A stretch of 52,461 nucleotides of DNA from Proteobacteria bacterium SG_bin4 (GTDB lineage Bacteria; Pseudomonadota; Gammaproteobacteria; Burkholderiales; Nitrosomonadaceae): assembly GCA_002083395.1 (NCBI GenBank), contig LWDH01000051.1, forward strand, positions 1-52,461. Direction: 5' to 3'. Made by a program: the position numbers and the translations under genes. This document shows, one piece after another, positions 44,456 to 52,432 of the stretch (position 1 is the first letter of the stretch; the number at the start of each line of letters is the position of its first letter). The notes below the pieces were generated by a model. The model searched no databases. It saw nothing but the letters and a program-made list of their open reading frames with translations, and was not told where the DNA came from.

Positions 44456-45901
44456 ATGAACGATCTGATTTGCTTCGACCGGATCATCGTCGAGAAACCC
44501 ATCGTTACCAAGCACGGCTTCCATACCCGCTATATTCTGGAGAAAGACGGCAAGCGCATGTCATGCGAATTGCGCAACAAATACGAGGACAGCATCGAAG
44601 GCGATAACGCGCAACGCTTCGCCAATCTGACGTGCGGTCTTTCAGCGGTCAATTACGGGCTGTACACCCTGGAAATCGTGTTCGAATTCGATCTTGGGCC
44701 GCAGGAATTCCGTTTTTTCGACGACATGCTGAAGAAAATGAGCATCGAGATTTTCGTCAGCCGTTTCCACCAAGATCCGTTGTTCATCAAGCCGCAATAC
44801 GCCGTGGCGGAACCCGATGTCACGCTGGCAAATGCGTCGTGCAAGGCTACATTGATTGCCGGCAGCGGACGCGATCTGAGCGGTTTCGATGCCGATTCTA
44901 ACAAGATGGTGGTATTGTCGTCCGGCGGCAAGGAAAGTTTGCTGTGTTATGGCTTGCTCAAGGAAGCCGGCATGGACGTATATCCGGTATATATCAACGT
45001 ATCCGGCGGGCATTGGCGCACCGCGATAACCGCTTATCGTTCGTTCAAGCAGAACGATATCCGCACCCGCCGCATCTGGACCAATGCCGACCGGCTGTGG
45101 GCATTCATGGTGAAGCATTCACCGCTGGTCGAAACCAATATCCGCGGTATCAAGTCGATCACCGATCCGCTGCATTTCTTTACTTTCGCGTATTTTATTT
45201 TTTCGTCGTTGCCGCTGATGGAGCGGGAAAAAATCGGCAATGTCTGCGTCGGCAACGAATATATCGAACCGACCAAGATTCTCGATGGCCGCAACCGCAT
45301 CAACGATGTCGATTTCTTTCCGGGAATTTACGATCAAAGCCAGGAATACGACCGCTACATGACCCGCTGGTTTGGCGATGCCGGGTACGGCATCCGGCAG
45401 TGGGCGCCAATCCGCTCGATTACCGGCTATCAGGTGCAAAAAACGCTGGCCAAGCAATATCCGGCGCTATTCGAGTTGCAGGTGTCGTGCCATCACGCGC
45501 ATAAAGGCGGCGACAGAATCCTGCCGTGCGGCACCTGCCAGAAATGCATGCGCATTCTGTCGTTCTGCCTTGCCAATCAGCTCGATTATTCCAAGATCGG
45601 TTATGGCCAACCTAACGTCGACTGGCTGAAGGCGAATAGTCACAAGCTGGTTTTGGCAGGAGACGAGGAACTGGAACACACGTTTCATCATTTAAGCAAA
45701 CACAGTTTCCCGGTCAAGGGCCGCTATCACAGTCATATCGAGAAGTTGCATTTTGACCCGCATTCGTCCGATACCGCGAATATACCCGCCGAAGTCCGGC
45801 ATAAAATTTATCCGCTGTTGTTACGCGAGGCAACCGGCGCTGTGCGGATGACGGCTGAAAGGCATTGGGAGCCGGTCGATGTTCTTGCACCGTCGAAATA
45901 A
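44456..45901 (+). CDS. PP-loop (QueC-like) ATPase of unknown function
   Basis: A 481-residue protein. The central part begins VVLSSGGKESLLCYGLL (about 151-167), an SGGxxS PP-loop that adenylates substrates. Near the C-terminal third, LPCGTCQKCMRIL is a zinc-type CxxCxxC cluster like that of 7-deazaguanine synthase QueC. The first ~140 residues are an extra domain not seen in QueC. The substrate is unknown; QueC-like proteins also occur in some anti-phage operons (recalled). A family-1 element starts 9 bases after its stop. Confidence 0.72.
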   Translation: MNDLICFDRIIVEKPIVTKHGFHTRYILEKDGKRMSCELRNKYEDSIEGDNAQRFANLTCGLSAVNYGLYTLEIVFEFDLGPQEFRFFDDMLKKMSIEIFVSRFHQDPLFIKPQYAVAEPDVTLANASCKATLIAGSGRDLSGFDADSNKMVVLSSGGKESLLCYGLLKEAGMDVYPVYINVSGGHWRTAITAYRSFKQNDIRTRRIWTNADRLWAFMVKHSPLVETNIRGIKSITDPLHFFTFAYFIFSSLPLMEREKIGNVCVGNEYIEPTKILDGRNRINDVDFFPGIYDQSQEYDRYMTRWFGDAGYGIRQWAPIRSITGYQVQKTLAKQYPALFELQVSCHHAHKGGDRILPCGTCQKCMRILSFCLANQLDYSKIGYGQPNVDWLKANSHKLVLAGDEELEHTFHHLSKHSFPVKGRYHSHIEKLHFDPHSSDTANIPAEVRHKIYPLLLREATGAVRMTAERHWEPVDVLAPSK

Positions 45902-45909
45902 AAGTTGTT

Positions 45910-46054
45910 GGGAAGCACTGATTAATTCGGCGAGCGAGATGAAGCGCGAGGCGCGCGAAACGGAGCAGCCGAGACATATCAAAGAGATAGGCGAAGTTGC
46001 GAGTACCGCGCAACGAAACGATTCGCTCGCGCAGCCAATTAATCAGCGCTTCCC
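45910..46054 (+). repeat. MITE-like element, family 1 copy D (145 bp)
   Basis: Inverted ends GGGAAGCACTGATTAATT (45910-45927) and AATTAATCAGCGCTTCCC (46037-46054) differ at one base. Interior blocks GAGACATATCA and GATAGGCGA match the other copies; the rest has diverged more than B and C. It fills the space between the PP-loop gene and the M18 aminopeptidase stop. Confidence 0.82.
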
Positions 46055-46066
46055 TTGGTAGCGGAT

Positions 46067-47371
46067 TCAGTCGCCAAAAAACCGTTTCAACACCCGGATC
46101 ATGTAGTCATGGTCAGCCACCCCGGCGCTTTCGCGCACACTGTGCATCGCCCACATCGGGCAGCCGACGTCGACGCTGCGGATACCGAGTTTCGCTGAAG
46201 CAATCGGCCCGATGGTGCTGCCGCACGGCAGATCGCTGCGGTGCGAATAGCGCTGATAGGGCACTTCGGCGTCTTCACACCAGCGGATGAATTGCGCGGC
46301 GGATACGCTTTCGGTGCTGTAACGGCGGTTGGCATTGGATTTGATTACCGGTCCCTGATTGACGAACACGCGGTGGTCGGCGTCGTACGAGCCGGGAAAA
46401 TTCGGATGATAACCGTGCGCCATGTCGGCGCTGATCAGAAAGCTGTTCGCCAAGGCACGCGCGGTATCTTCGCGATCCATCGCGGTGGCGATGCAAATCC
46501 GCTGCAAAGTATCGGCGAGGAAGCTCCCGGCGGCGCCGACATGACTCTCGCTGCCGATTTCCTCGTGATCGAAAAACGCGCACACCAACGTGCTGCGCGC
46601 ATCGTTCAGAATTGTATCTTCAAGCAACGCTTGCAAACCGGCATGACACGACGCCAGATTGTCGATCTGGCTGTTGGCGTAAAATTCCCGGTTCGCGCCC
46701 CACACCGCGCCTTTTTGGGTGTCGTAAACCGCCAGATCCCACGACAGGATTTGCGTGGCGTCAATACCGCTGGCTTGCTCGAGCAGCGCCAGAAAATACG
46801 GTTGCGGCAATTGCTCGCCGGTCAGTTGCGCGAACAGCGGCGGCAGTTCGTTTTGTTTATGCAGCTTTAAACCGTCTTCGTTGACGCCGCGGTTCATGTG
46901 AATCGCCAGGTTCGGCAAGCGCAACAGCGGCTGATCGAAGCGCACCAGCCGGTAAGACAGTTTGCCATGCTCGTCGAGAAAACTGATGCGGCCCGCGAGG
47001 CTTAAGTCACGGTCAGTGAATGTCGCCAGAATCGGCCCGCCGTAAATCTCGACTCCCAGCCGGGCAAAGCCGTTGCTCACGGTGGCGGCATGCGGCCGGA
47101 TGCGGAATCCCGGCGAATCGGTATGCGCGCCGACAATTTTAAACCCCGCATCGGATGGCGCTTGATTGCCCAGCACGAACAGCACGATCGACGAATCGTC
47201 GCGCTTCACGTAATAACGCCCGCCTGCTTGCAATTGCCATTTGGCGGCTTCATCGAGTTTAACGAATTGAAAGGCTTGTACTGCCGCTTCAACTGCAGCA
47301 ACGGCGTGCCAGGGACTCGGGCTGCGGTCGATGAAGTCGAGTAAATCTTGAATCGGGTTATCAGGGGTCAT
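46067..47371 (-). CDS. apeB: M18 family aminopeptidase
   Basis: A 434-residue zinc exopeptidase. Metal and catalytic landmarks are VGAHTDSPGFRI near the N-terminus, FFDHEEIGSES, MAHGYHPNFPG and the C-terminal RSDLPCGSTIGP with ...GIRSVDVGCPMWAMHSVRE. These are all canonical for the APEB/aspartyl aminopeptidase group. Members form large cytosolic complexes. The start was taken at the ATG 47371; a GTG at 47383 is possible. Confidence 0.93.
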   Translation of the reverse strand: MTPDNPIQDLLDFIDRSPSPWHAVAAVEAAVQAFQFVKLDEAAKWQLQAGGRYYVKRDDSSIVLFVLGNQAPSDAGFKIVGAHTDSPGFRIRPHAATVSNGFARLGVEIYGGPILATFTDRDLSLAGRISFLDEHGKLSYRLVRFDQPLLRLPNLAIHMNRGVNEDGLKLHKQNELPPLFAQLTGEQLPQPYFLALLEQASGIDATQILSWDLAVYDTQKGAVWGANREFYANSQIDNLASCHAGLQALLEDTILNDARSTLVCAFFDHEEIGSESHVGAAGSFLADTLQRICIATAMDREDTARALANSFLISADMAHGYHPNFPGSYDADHRVFVNQGPVIKSNANRRYSTESVSAAQFIRWCEDAEVPYQRYSHRSDLPCGSTIGPIASAKLGIRSVDVGCPMWAMHSVRESAGVADHDYMIRVLKRFFGD

Positions 47372-47520
47372 TTGCGTTGTCACGGTCGGTTATGAATCCA
47401 GTTTATTGAGGATTGCTGAAAATAGATCAATTCGATCGATCCGGCAACCTGAATAGATGCTATTTTTTAATCATCCATTTCATTGATGCAATGATGGATT
47501 TTCATTTTCTAAAAATTCGT

Positions 47521-47629
47521 TATAATGCCATCTGTTAAATTGAGCGAATTGAAAAATCAATTACTTAGATAACAAAAAAACAACTCATGTATCGGATTAA
47601 TTATGCGCGCTATCGTAATGATACGATAG
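47521..47629 (+). promoter_or_regulatory. TATAAT and palindromic CTATCGTA site upstream of PEP-CTERM protease
   Basis: In the ~390-base AT-rich gap, TATAAT lies at 47521-47526. A perfect 8-bp inverted repeat, CTATCGTA-N4-TACGATAG, lies at 47610-47629, 135 bases before the protease ATG. The palindrome looks like a protein-binding operator, regulator unknown. The rest of the gap has no gene. Confidence 0.4.
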
Positions 47630-47764
47630 ACTAACCAGCATCTTTCAGCAGTAAAAAATTTCCGATCCGGTTGTTAAAATGATCATTTCTTAGCGCAGCT
47701 CTTTTTGATTAACGGATTTCTTTACCCAATTAATGTATATACCCTTAGGACATAGGATAAAAAT

Positions 47765-48763
47765 ATGAATAATAAATTGCATCACTTTTTTATATTGTCG
47801 ATTGCCGCAGGATTGTCGGTTTCGGCGCATGCCGCAACACTGCCGGTCATTGATATCGACAGCGCCAAAGAATACATGCCTTTGATGGTTGCCAGCGATG
47901 ATCCTGATAACTGGATCGCGCCGCTGGGCTTGCCGTTTGACGGCGTGGCTAAGCTGTCGTTGAGCCGCAGCGACGGTAATTTTGGTTGCACTGGCTCGTT
48001 GCTGGACGGCGGCGCTTTTCTGATGACCGCTGCCCATTGCGTCACGGATGATGATGGTAATAATTTGCTCAATTCCGCCACCATCTCTTTCCAAGGCGGT
48101 GCGGTCACTACAACTTCCAGCGAGGCTTTTGTTTTCCCAAGCTGGGATGGTCATTCGCTCGGAAACAATGACGATATCGCAATCCTCAAGCTGGATACAC
48201 CCATCAATTCCATTCCCGGCTTCGGGCTTGCAACCGGTAGCCCGGTTCTTCAACCGGTATTACACGCCGGTTACGGTTTGACCGGCACTGGTTTAACCGG
48301 CGCCATCCCTGGTACTTTTGGCACGTTGCATTACGGTTATAACGTTTACGACGCTGTCTGGAGCGGCGGCAGTCTGGCGTATGATTTTGATAACGGCACC
48401 GCAGCGAATGATGTATTTTGTATCATCGCCGGAACCTGCGACACTGGTTTGCCATTTCCTAATGAAGCGATGATTGCATCCGGCGATTCCGGCGGTCCCA
48501 GCTTTGTTCTTGAGGGTGGTGTATTCAAGCTGGTAGGTGTACATTCATTCGGTGCCACCTTCGGTTTGGGATTCGGTGACATTGACGATGATTTGAATTC
48601 TACTTTTGGCGAAGTTGCCGGTGACACGTATTTGCTGCCACATGCTACCTGGATTGCAAGCATTACGGCAGTGCCCGAGCCTCAAACTTATCTGATGTTG
48701 CTAGCCGGCTTGTTCGGCATTGGCATGTTTGTGCAACGCCGTAGCAATCACCATCAGGCATAA
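47765..48763 (+). CDS. PEP-CTERM trypsin-like serine protease
   Basis: A 332-residue exported protease. It has a signal peptide (cleavage after AHA, about residue 23), then the S1 fold with the complete triad: His in LMTAAHCVT, Asp in NNDDIAIL and Ser in SGDSGGPSF. The sorting tail VPEPQTYLMLLAGLFGIG, ending in QRRSNHH, targets it to an exosortase. It probably acts at the cell surface or in the matrix. It is followed by another PEP-CTERM gene on the same strand, 51 bases on. Confidence 0.9.
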   Translation: MNNKLHHFFILSIAAGLSVSAHAATLPVIDIDSAKEYMPLMVASDDPDNWIAPLGLPFDGVAKLSLSRSDGNFGCTGSLLDGGAFLMTAAHCVTDDDGNNLLNSATISFQGGAVTTTSSEAFVFPSWDGHSLGNNDDIAILKLDTPINSIPGFGLATGSPVLQPVLHAGYGLTGTGLTGAIPGTFGTLHYGYNVYDAVWSGGSLAYDFDNGTAANDVFCIIAGTCDTGLPFPNEAMIASGDSGGPSFVLEGGVFKLVGVHSFGATFGLGFGDIDDDLNSTFGEVAGDTYLLPHATWIASITAVPEPQTYLMLLAGLFGIGMFVQRRSNHHQA

Positions 48764-48814
48764 TGCCTAATGATGATTTTTTGTTCTAAATCTTTTACGA
48801 ACAGGAGAATTATT

Positions 48815-49450
48815 ATGAAAACATTGACTTATGTATCCATTATCGGTGCAGCTTCATTTGTTTTATCAGGGATGACACATGCCGCCACAATCACTTTTGA
48901 TGATATTGCACCAACCAGTAATGCGATTCAAACTGCCGTCACTTCCGATGGTTTTAATTTCGCTGGCGATCATTTCCATATCATTGATACCTTCGATTCG
49001 AGACTCGTTTCGAGCGGATCGAATTATCTTTCAGCCGAAGATGCAGCAGACTTAGGAAAATCAGTAACAATGACACACGCGGGTGGTAGCCTGTTCAATT
49101 TGATTGGACTTGATGTCGGTGAGTTATGGCTACCTGGTGAATCGTTAAACGACTTCTCTGACGTACTCCTAACCGGTAATCAGTTTGGAGGCGGGGTACT
49201 CAGCACCACTATTCGTTTAGACGGTATACGCGATGGCGTTGGAGGCCTCAATGACTTTCAATCGGTAGCCATTGGATGGACAAACCTTGTTTCTGTAACA
49301 ATTACAGGCGTGGATAGTTCCGGCGGTTTTGGCGATTATTCTATTGATAGTATTAGTGTTTCATTGGTTCCAGAACCTGAAACCTACGCACTTCTATTAG
49401 CCGGGTTAGGTGTAGTTGGTGCGTTTGCACGCCGCCGCACCGTCAGTTAA
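48815..49450 (+). CDS. PEP-CTERM exported beta-sandwich protein
   Basis: A 211-residue protein; the start at 48815 has ACAGGAG upstream. The signal peptide is cleaved after THA. The mature part starts TITFDDI and has alternating strands (FNLIGLDVGELWL, SVTITGVDS), like secreted carbohydrate-binding-type modules; this is a loose resemblance. The sorting tail is VPEPETYALLLAGLGVVG, ending in RRRTVS. It lies in one unit with the PEP-CTERM protease and ends at a strong terminator. Confidence 0.85.
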   Translation: MKTLTYVSIIGAASFVLSGMTHAATITFDDIAPTSNAIQTAVTSDGFNFAGDHFHIIDTFDSRLVSSGSNYLSAEDAADLGKSVTMTHAGGSLFNLIGLDVGELWLPGESLNDFSDVLLTGNQFGGGVLSTTIRLDGIRDGVGGLNDFQSVAIGWTNLVSVTITGVDSSGGFGDYSIDSISVSLVPEPETYALLLAGLGVVGAFARRRTVS

Positions 49451-49504
49451 CTTCGGGAATCAGCATTTGCTGCTTATGCGACTGTGAATGTGACCCCGGA
49501 AATA

Positions 49505-49534
49505 AAAAGCCCCGCACTAGCGGGGCTTTTTTTT
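49505..49534 (+). terminator. Rho-independent terminator after PEP-CTERM pair
   Basis: AAAAGCCCCGC, a 4-base loop, GCGGGGCTTTTTTTT. The 11-bp stem is GC-rich with an eight-T tail. It could also serve the convergent HD-GYP gene. Confidence 0.95.
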
Positions 49535-49584
49535 GATAAAGCGGTGTAGCAGTCACTCGCTTGCTGCTTCCGGATGATGCTGTG

Positions 49585-50790
49585 TTATAAGCCTTGCAGC
49601 TTGTTGATATCGAATTGCCATTTGAGCGGATCTTCAATATTTACAATGCTATCCGCGCCTTTCGACAAATCCAGAATTTCCGCTTGAATGTAAGCATTGG
49701 CCCTCGTTGAGAAAAATACTTTGATGATGGGCGCCGTGAGGCTTTTTTTGGATTGTTCAAGGATGACATCCAGTCGGCCGGATTTAAGCTTGACCAGTGT
49801 GCCGTTAGGATAAATTCCGATGGTTTTTACAAACGCATGGAACACTTTCTCATCGAAATGTCCATCTTTCCAAGACGCCATTTTATGAATGGATTCTGAT
49901 GGCGACCAAGCTTTTTTGTAGCAACGTTCCGAGCTGATGGCGTCATACACATCACAAACTGCACCCATGCGGGCAAAAAGCGTCAATTGATTACCTGATA
50001 GTTTCTCTGGATAACCCTGTCCATCCATCCGCTCATGGTGATGTAAACATACATCCAGAGCGGATTCTTGCACTTGATAACAGGATTTGAGAATTTCCCA
50101 TCCGCGCCGGGGATGGCTTCTCATGATCGAAAATTCTTCATCGGTTAATTTCCCGGGTTTTTCTAATACCTCATTAGGAACCGCCATCTTACCGACATCG
50201 TGCAGCAACCCGGCGACGCCCGCTTGCCTGAGTTGCTCTCCCTGCAGTCCCATTTGCCTTCCAAGCGCCACCATCAGCATACAAACTGCGACAGAATGCA
50301 AATAGGTATATTCATTGGCGGTCTTCAATCGCGCCAGACTCAACAACGCATTAGGATTGCGCTCCATGGATTGGTTAATTTCATCCACTAGCACGGTTGC
50401 TTCTTCGATCTCCAGCGCTTTACCCATGCGGACGTCGGTAAACATGCTGGTAACCGCTTCTTTGGCTTTGCTATGAATTTTTTTAGCCGCATCCATTTCT
50501 TCTTCCACCGAAACCGAGAGCTGAGTTTTTTTCACAGGTTTAGCGGATTCGGCAATGGATTTGCTGAAATCTGGATTGATCTTGATATCAAATTGCAGAT
50601 TTTTGACATCCAATCCCTTATCGGTGTCTATCCATATCTCGTCGAAACTGCAACCGAGCAGCTTATCCAGATCCTTTTGCTGATCCAGCTTAAATGATTT
50701 TCTCCAGAATGGATGCTCGAGCCAATTTCCCCGCAACTCATGAATATACATGCCTAATCGAACTTCATTAGCCTGAACTTTTTTTATCAT
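49585..50790 (-). CDS. HD-GYP c-di-GMP phosphodiesterase family protein
   Basis: A 401-residue protein. The N-terminal DUF3391-type domain (VRLGMYIHELRGNWLEHPFW) is followed by an HD-GYP domain. The HD signature is LLHDVGKMAVPNEVLEKPG, and HHERMDGQGYPEKL carries the GYP motif as GYP. FARMGAVCDVYDAISSERCYKKAW is also canonical. It should hydrolyse c-di-GMP. The start was chosen at ATG 50790 in preference to GTG 50802. It is a single gene. Confidence 0.92.
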   Translation of the reverse strand: MIKKVQANEVRLGMYIHELRGNWLEHPFWRKSFKLDQQKDLDKLLGCSFDEIWIDTDKGLDVKNLQFDIKINPDFSKSIAESAKPVKKTQLSVSVEEEMDAAKKIHSKAKEAVTSMFTDVRMGKALEIEEATVLVDEINQSMERNPNALLSLARLKTANEYTYLHSVAVCMLMVALGRQMGLQGEQLRQAGVAGLLHDVGKMAVPNEVLEKPGKLTDEEFSIMRSHPRRGWEILKSCYQVQESALDVCLHHHERMDGQGYPEKLSGNQLTLFARMGAVCDVYDAISSERCYKKAWSPSESIHKMASWKDGHFDEKVFHAFVKTIGIYPNGTLVKLKSGRLDVILEQSKKSLTAPIIKVFFSTRANAYIQAEILDLSKGADSIVNIEDPLKWQFDINKLQGL

Positions 50791-50826
50791 ATAAAAATAC
50801 ACATGAAAATAATCTACCGACAGAGC

Positions 50827-51438
50827 TCATTTTGAGCCGATTTCAGGGTTTACGGTACGGTTGTTCCTTTTATATCGTATCGCTTGCCAAACGGTCCGGA
50901 CATCAACAAGCTCATGCCGGATCAGCAACGTAATCGCGATTTCTTCGATAGCGGCATACAAACAAAAAATAGCAGCTACCCGAATCGGCCAATCCAGCAA
51001 TCCCGTAAATAACAAAACATAGCTTACTACGGTAATTGCCACTGCAAGCTTTACACTCCAGGTGTGATAACTACTAATGGTATGAAATTTAATGAGGCTA
51101 ATTACAACAGGCAGTGTAAAACTTAACACGATGATCAACCAGTACAGCTTTTCCCGGATGATAATTTCCGGCCATAGAATCCAAGCGCAAATCGCCATCG
51201 TGCTATAGATAAAAAAGTCTCCCCAACTATCGAGCCGTGAGCCTACTGCAGTTATTTGATTGAGCCATCGAGCCAAAAAACCGTCCAAAACGTCGGTGAA
51301 TACCGCAAACAACAACACACCTATGAACCAGTTGGGCTGATCTGTAAGCGCGAAATAAAACAGAAGCGGCGTCGTCAGTATGCGAATCAAACTGACCAGA
51401 TTGGGAATATTTATGATCTGATTCTTTGTACGATTCAT
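50827..51438 (-). CDS. CDP-alcohol phosphatidyltransferase
   Basis: A 203-residue, about six-helix inner-membrane enzyme. The full CDP-alcohol motif is present in TDVLDGFLARWL...GSRLDSWGD (D-x2-DG-x2-AR-x8-G-x3-D-x3-D). It transfers a phosphatidyl-type group from a CDP-linked lipid to an alcohol acceptor. The upstream gene encodes a CDP-lipid-synthesising enzyme (18 bases apart, same strand), so the pair could make and use a CDP-lipid. The acceptor is unknown. Confidence 0.88.
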   Translation of the reverse strand: MNRTKNQIINIPNLVSLIRILTTPLLFYFALTDQPNWFIGVLLFAVFTDVLDGFLARWLNQITAVGSRLDSWGDFFIYSTMAICAWILWPEIIIREKLYWLIIVLSFTLPVVISLIKFHTISSYHTWSVKLAVAITVVSYVLLFTGLLDWPIRVAAIFCLYAAIEEIAITLLIRHELVDVRTVWQAIRYKRNNRTVNPEIGSK

Positions 51439-51456
51439 GACGAAACTCCTTGTTAG

Positions 51457-51948
51457 TTAAGGTTTCTTCTTTAGAATCCTCCAGTGATAAAGCATGTACG
51501 TCATTACAAGATCGACGATCAAGAAAACAAAAACCAGCAGTGAAATATCGATTACTCCGAGATGAAAATTTTGCATAACCATTAAGGCTGGCGCCAGCGA
51601 TTCCGGTACCTGATCGAGTAAGAATGCTTTGCTGCTCGGCGCCCTCCCCAGGCGGCGCTTAATGAAACTCGAAAACAAATCACCGAGAACCGCAAATGAT
51701 GCAATCTGCCATCCCGTTTCGAAAGAATATCCTAGTACAATAGCTGCAATGGGGGTTACCAGCAATGCTGCGATTATTCCTCGCCAGGTTTTTGAAGACC
51801 CGAAGATACGATTGCTGTCCGCAAAGTTTCTACCGAAATCGACTGCAAGGTCTAAATGATCCCTCAATAGCAGCCGTACCAATACTGGTGCGCCATTTGC
51901 GATTATAATTAAAAGCAATAGATGTAAAAATTCGATCGACAACGTCAA
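51457..51948 (-). CDS. CarS-like CTP:lipid cytidylyltransferase
   Basis: A 163-residue membrane protein with about five helices. It matches the CDP-archaeol synthase (CarS, DUF46) family: ANGAPVLVRLLL, DLAVDFGRNFAD..RIFGSSKTWRG and GDLFSSFIKRRLGRAPSSKAFLLDQVPES are diagnostic. Archaeal members make CDP-archaeol; bacterial relatives of this small type are thought to activate a phosphatidate-like lipid. Divergent from the EEP gene. Confidence 0.85.
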   Translation of the reverse strand: MTLSIEFLHLLLLIIIANGAPVLVRLLLRDHLDLAVDFGRNFADSNRIFGSSKTWRGIIAALLVTPIAAIVLGYSFETGWQIASFAVLGDLFSSFIKRRLGRAPSSKAFLLDQVPESLAPALMVMQNFHLGVIDISLLVFVFLIVDLVMTYMLYHWRILKKKP

Positions 51949-52024
51949 TATTCCATCTTCAAAAGTATGTTTTTTTTCGTTCGGTCATTATGACTGGTTT
52001 GGAAGCTAATAATTCGGAAACCGT

Positions 52025-52432
52025 ATGGCCGAGCTATCATTAAAAGTACTCACCTATAATATTCATAAAGGATTCAGTGCAAGTAATCTTCGTTTCATAC
52101 TTCATGAAATCAAGAATTCATTACGACAGATCAATGCCGATGTCGTTTTTCTGCAGGAGGTACATGGCGAGCGGAATATTTCCAACAATCGCTTTGACGA
52201 CTGGCCGAATAACCAGCAATTCGAATTTCTGGCCGACCAAGTTTGGCAGCATTACGCCTATGGCAAGAATGCCATTTATAAGTCAGGCCATCATGGCAAC
52301 GCCATTCTCAGTAAATATCCGTTTATTGAATGGGATAATATCAACGTGTCATTGTTTCGATCTGCCAGCCGGAGTTTGTTGCACGGAGCCATTCAAATCC
52401 CCGGTATTCACCGCAAAATTCATATTATTTGA
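52025..52432 (+). pseudogene. EEP-family nuclease/phosphatase gene, truncated by a mobile-element end
   Basis: 135 codons of the endonuclease/exonuclease/phosphatase fold: LTYNIHKGFS (first metal Asn), VVFLQEVHG (metal Glu) and HHGNAILSKYP. The frame runs to IPGIHRKIHII, where family members continue with CVHL-type sequence. Here a TGA is formed at the junction with GAGACCTTTGCACGG. The C-terminal half with the catalytic GDFN and DH motifs is missing. Intact members often accompany CDP-alcohol phosphotransferase genes, as here. Confidence 0.82.

Noticed and set aside
46241..46870. 209-codon plus-strand ORF over the M18 aminopeptidase
   Set aside because: Shadow of the well-conserved aminopeptidase.
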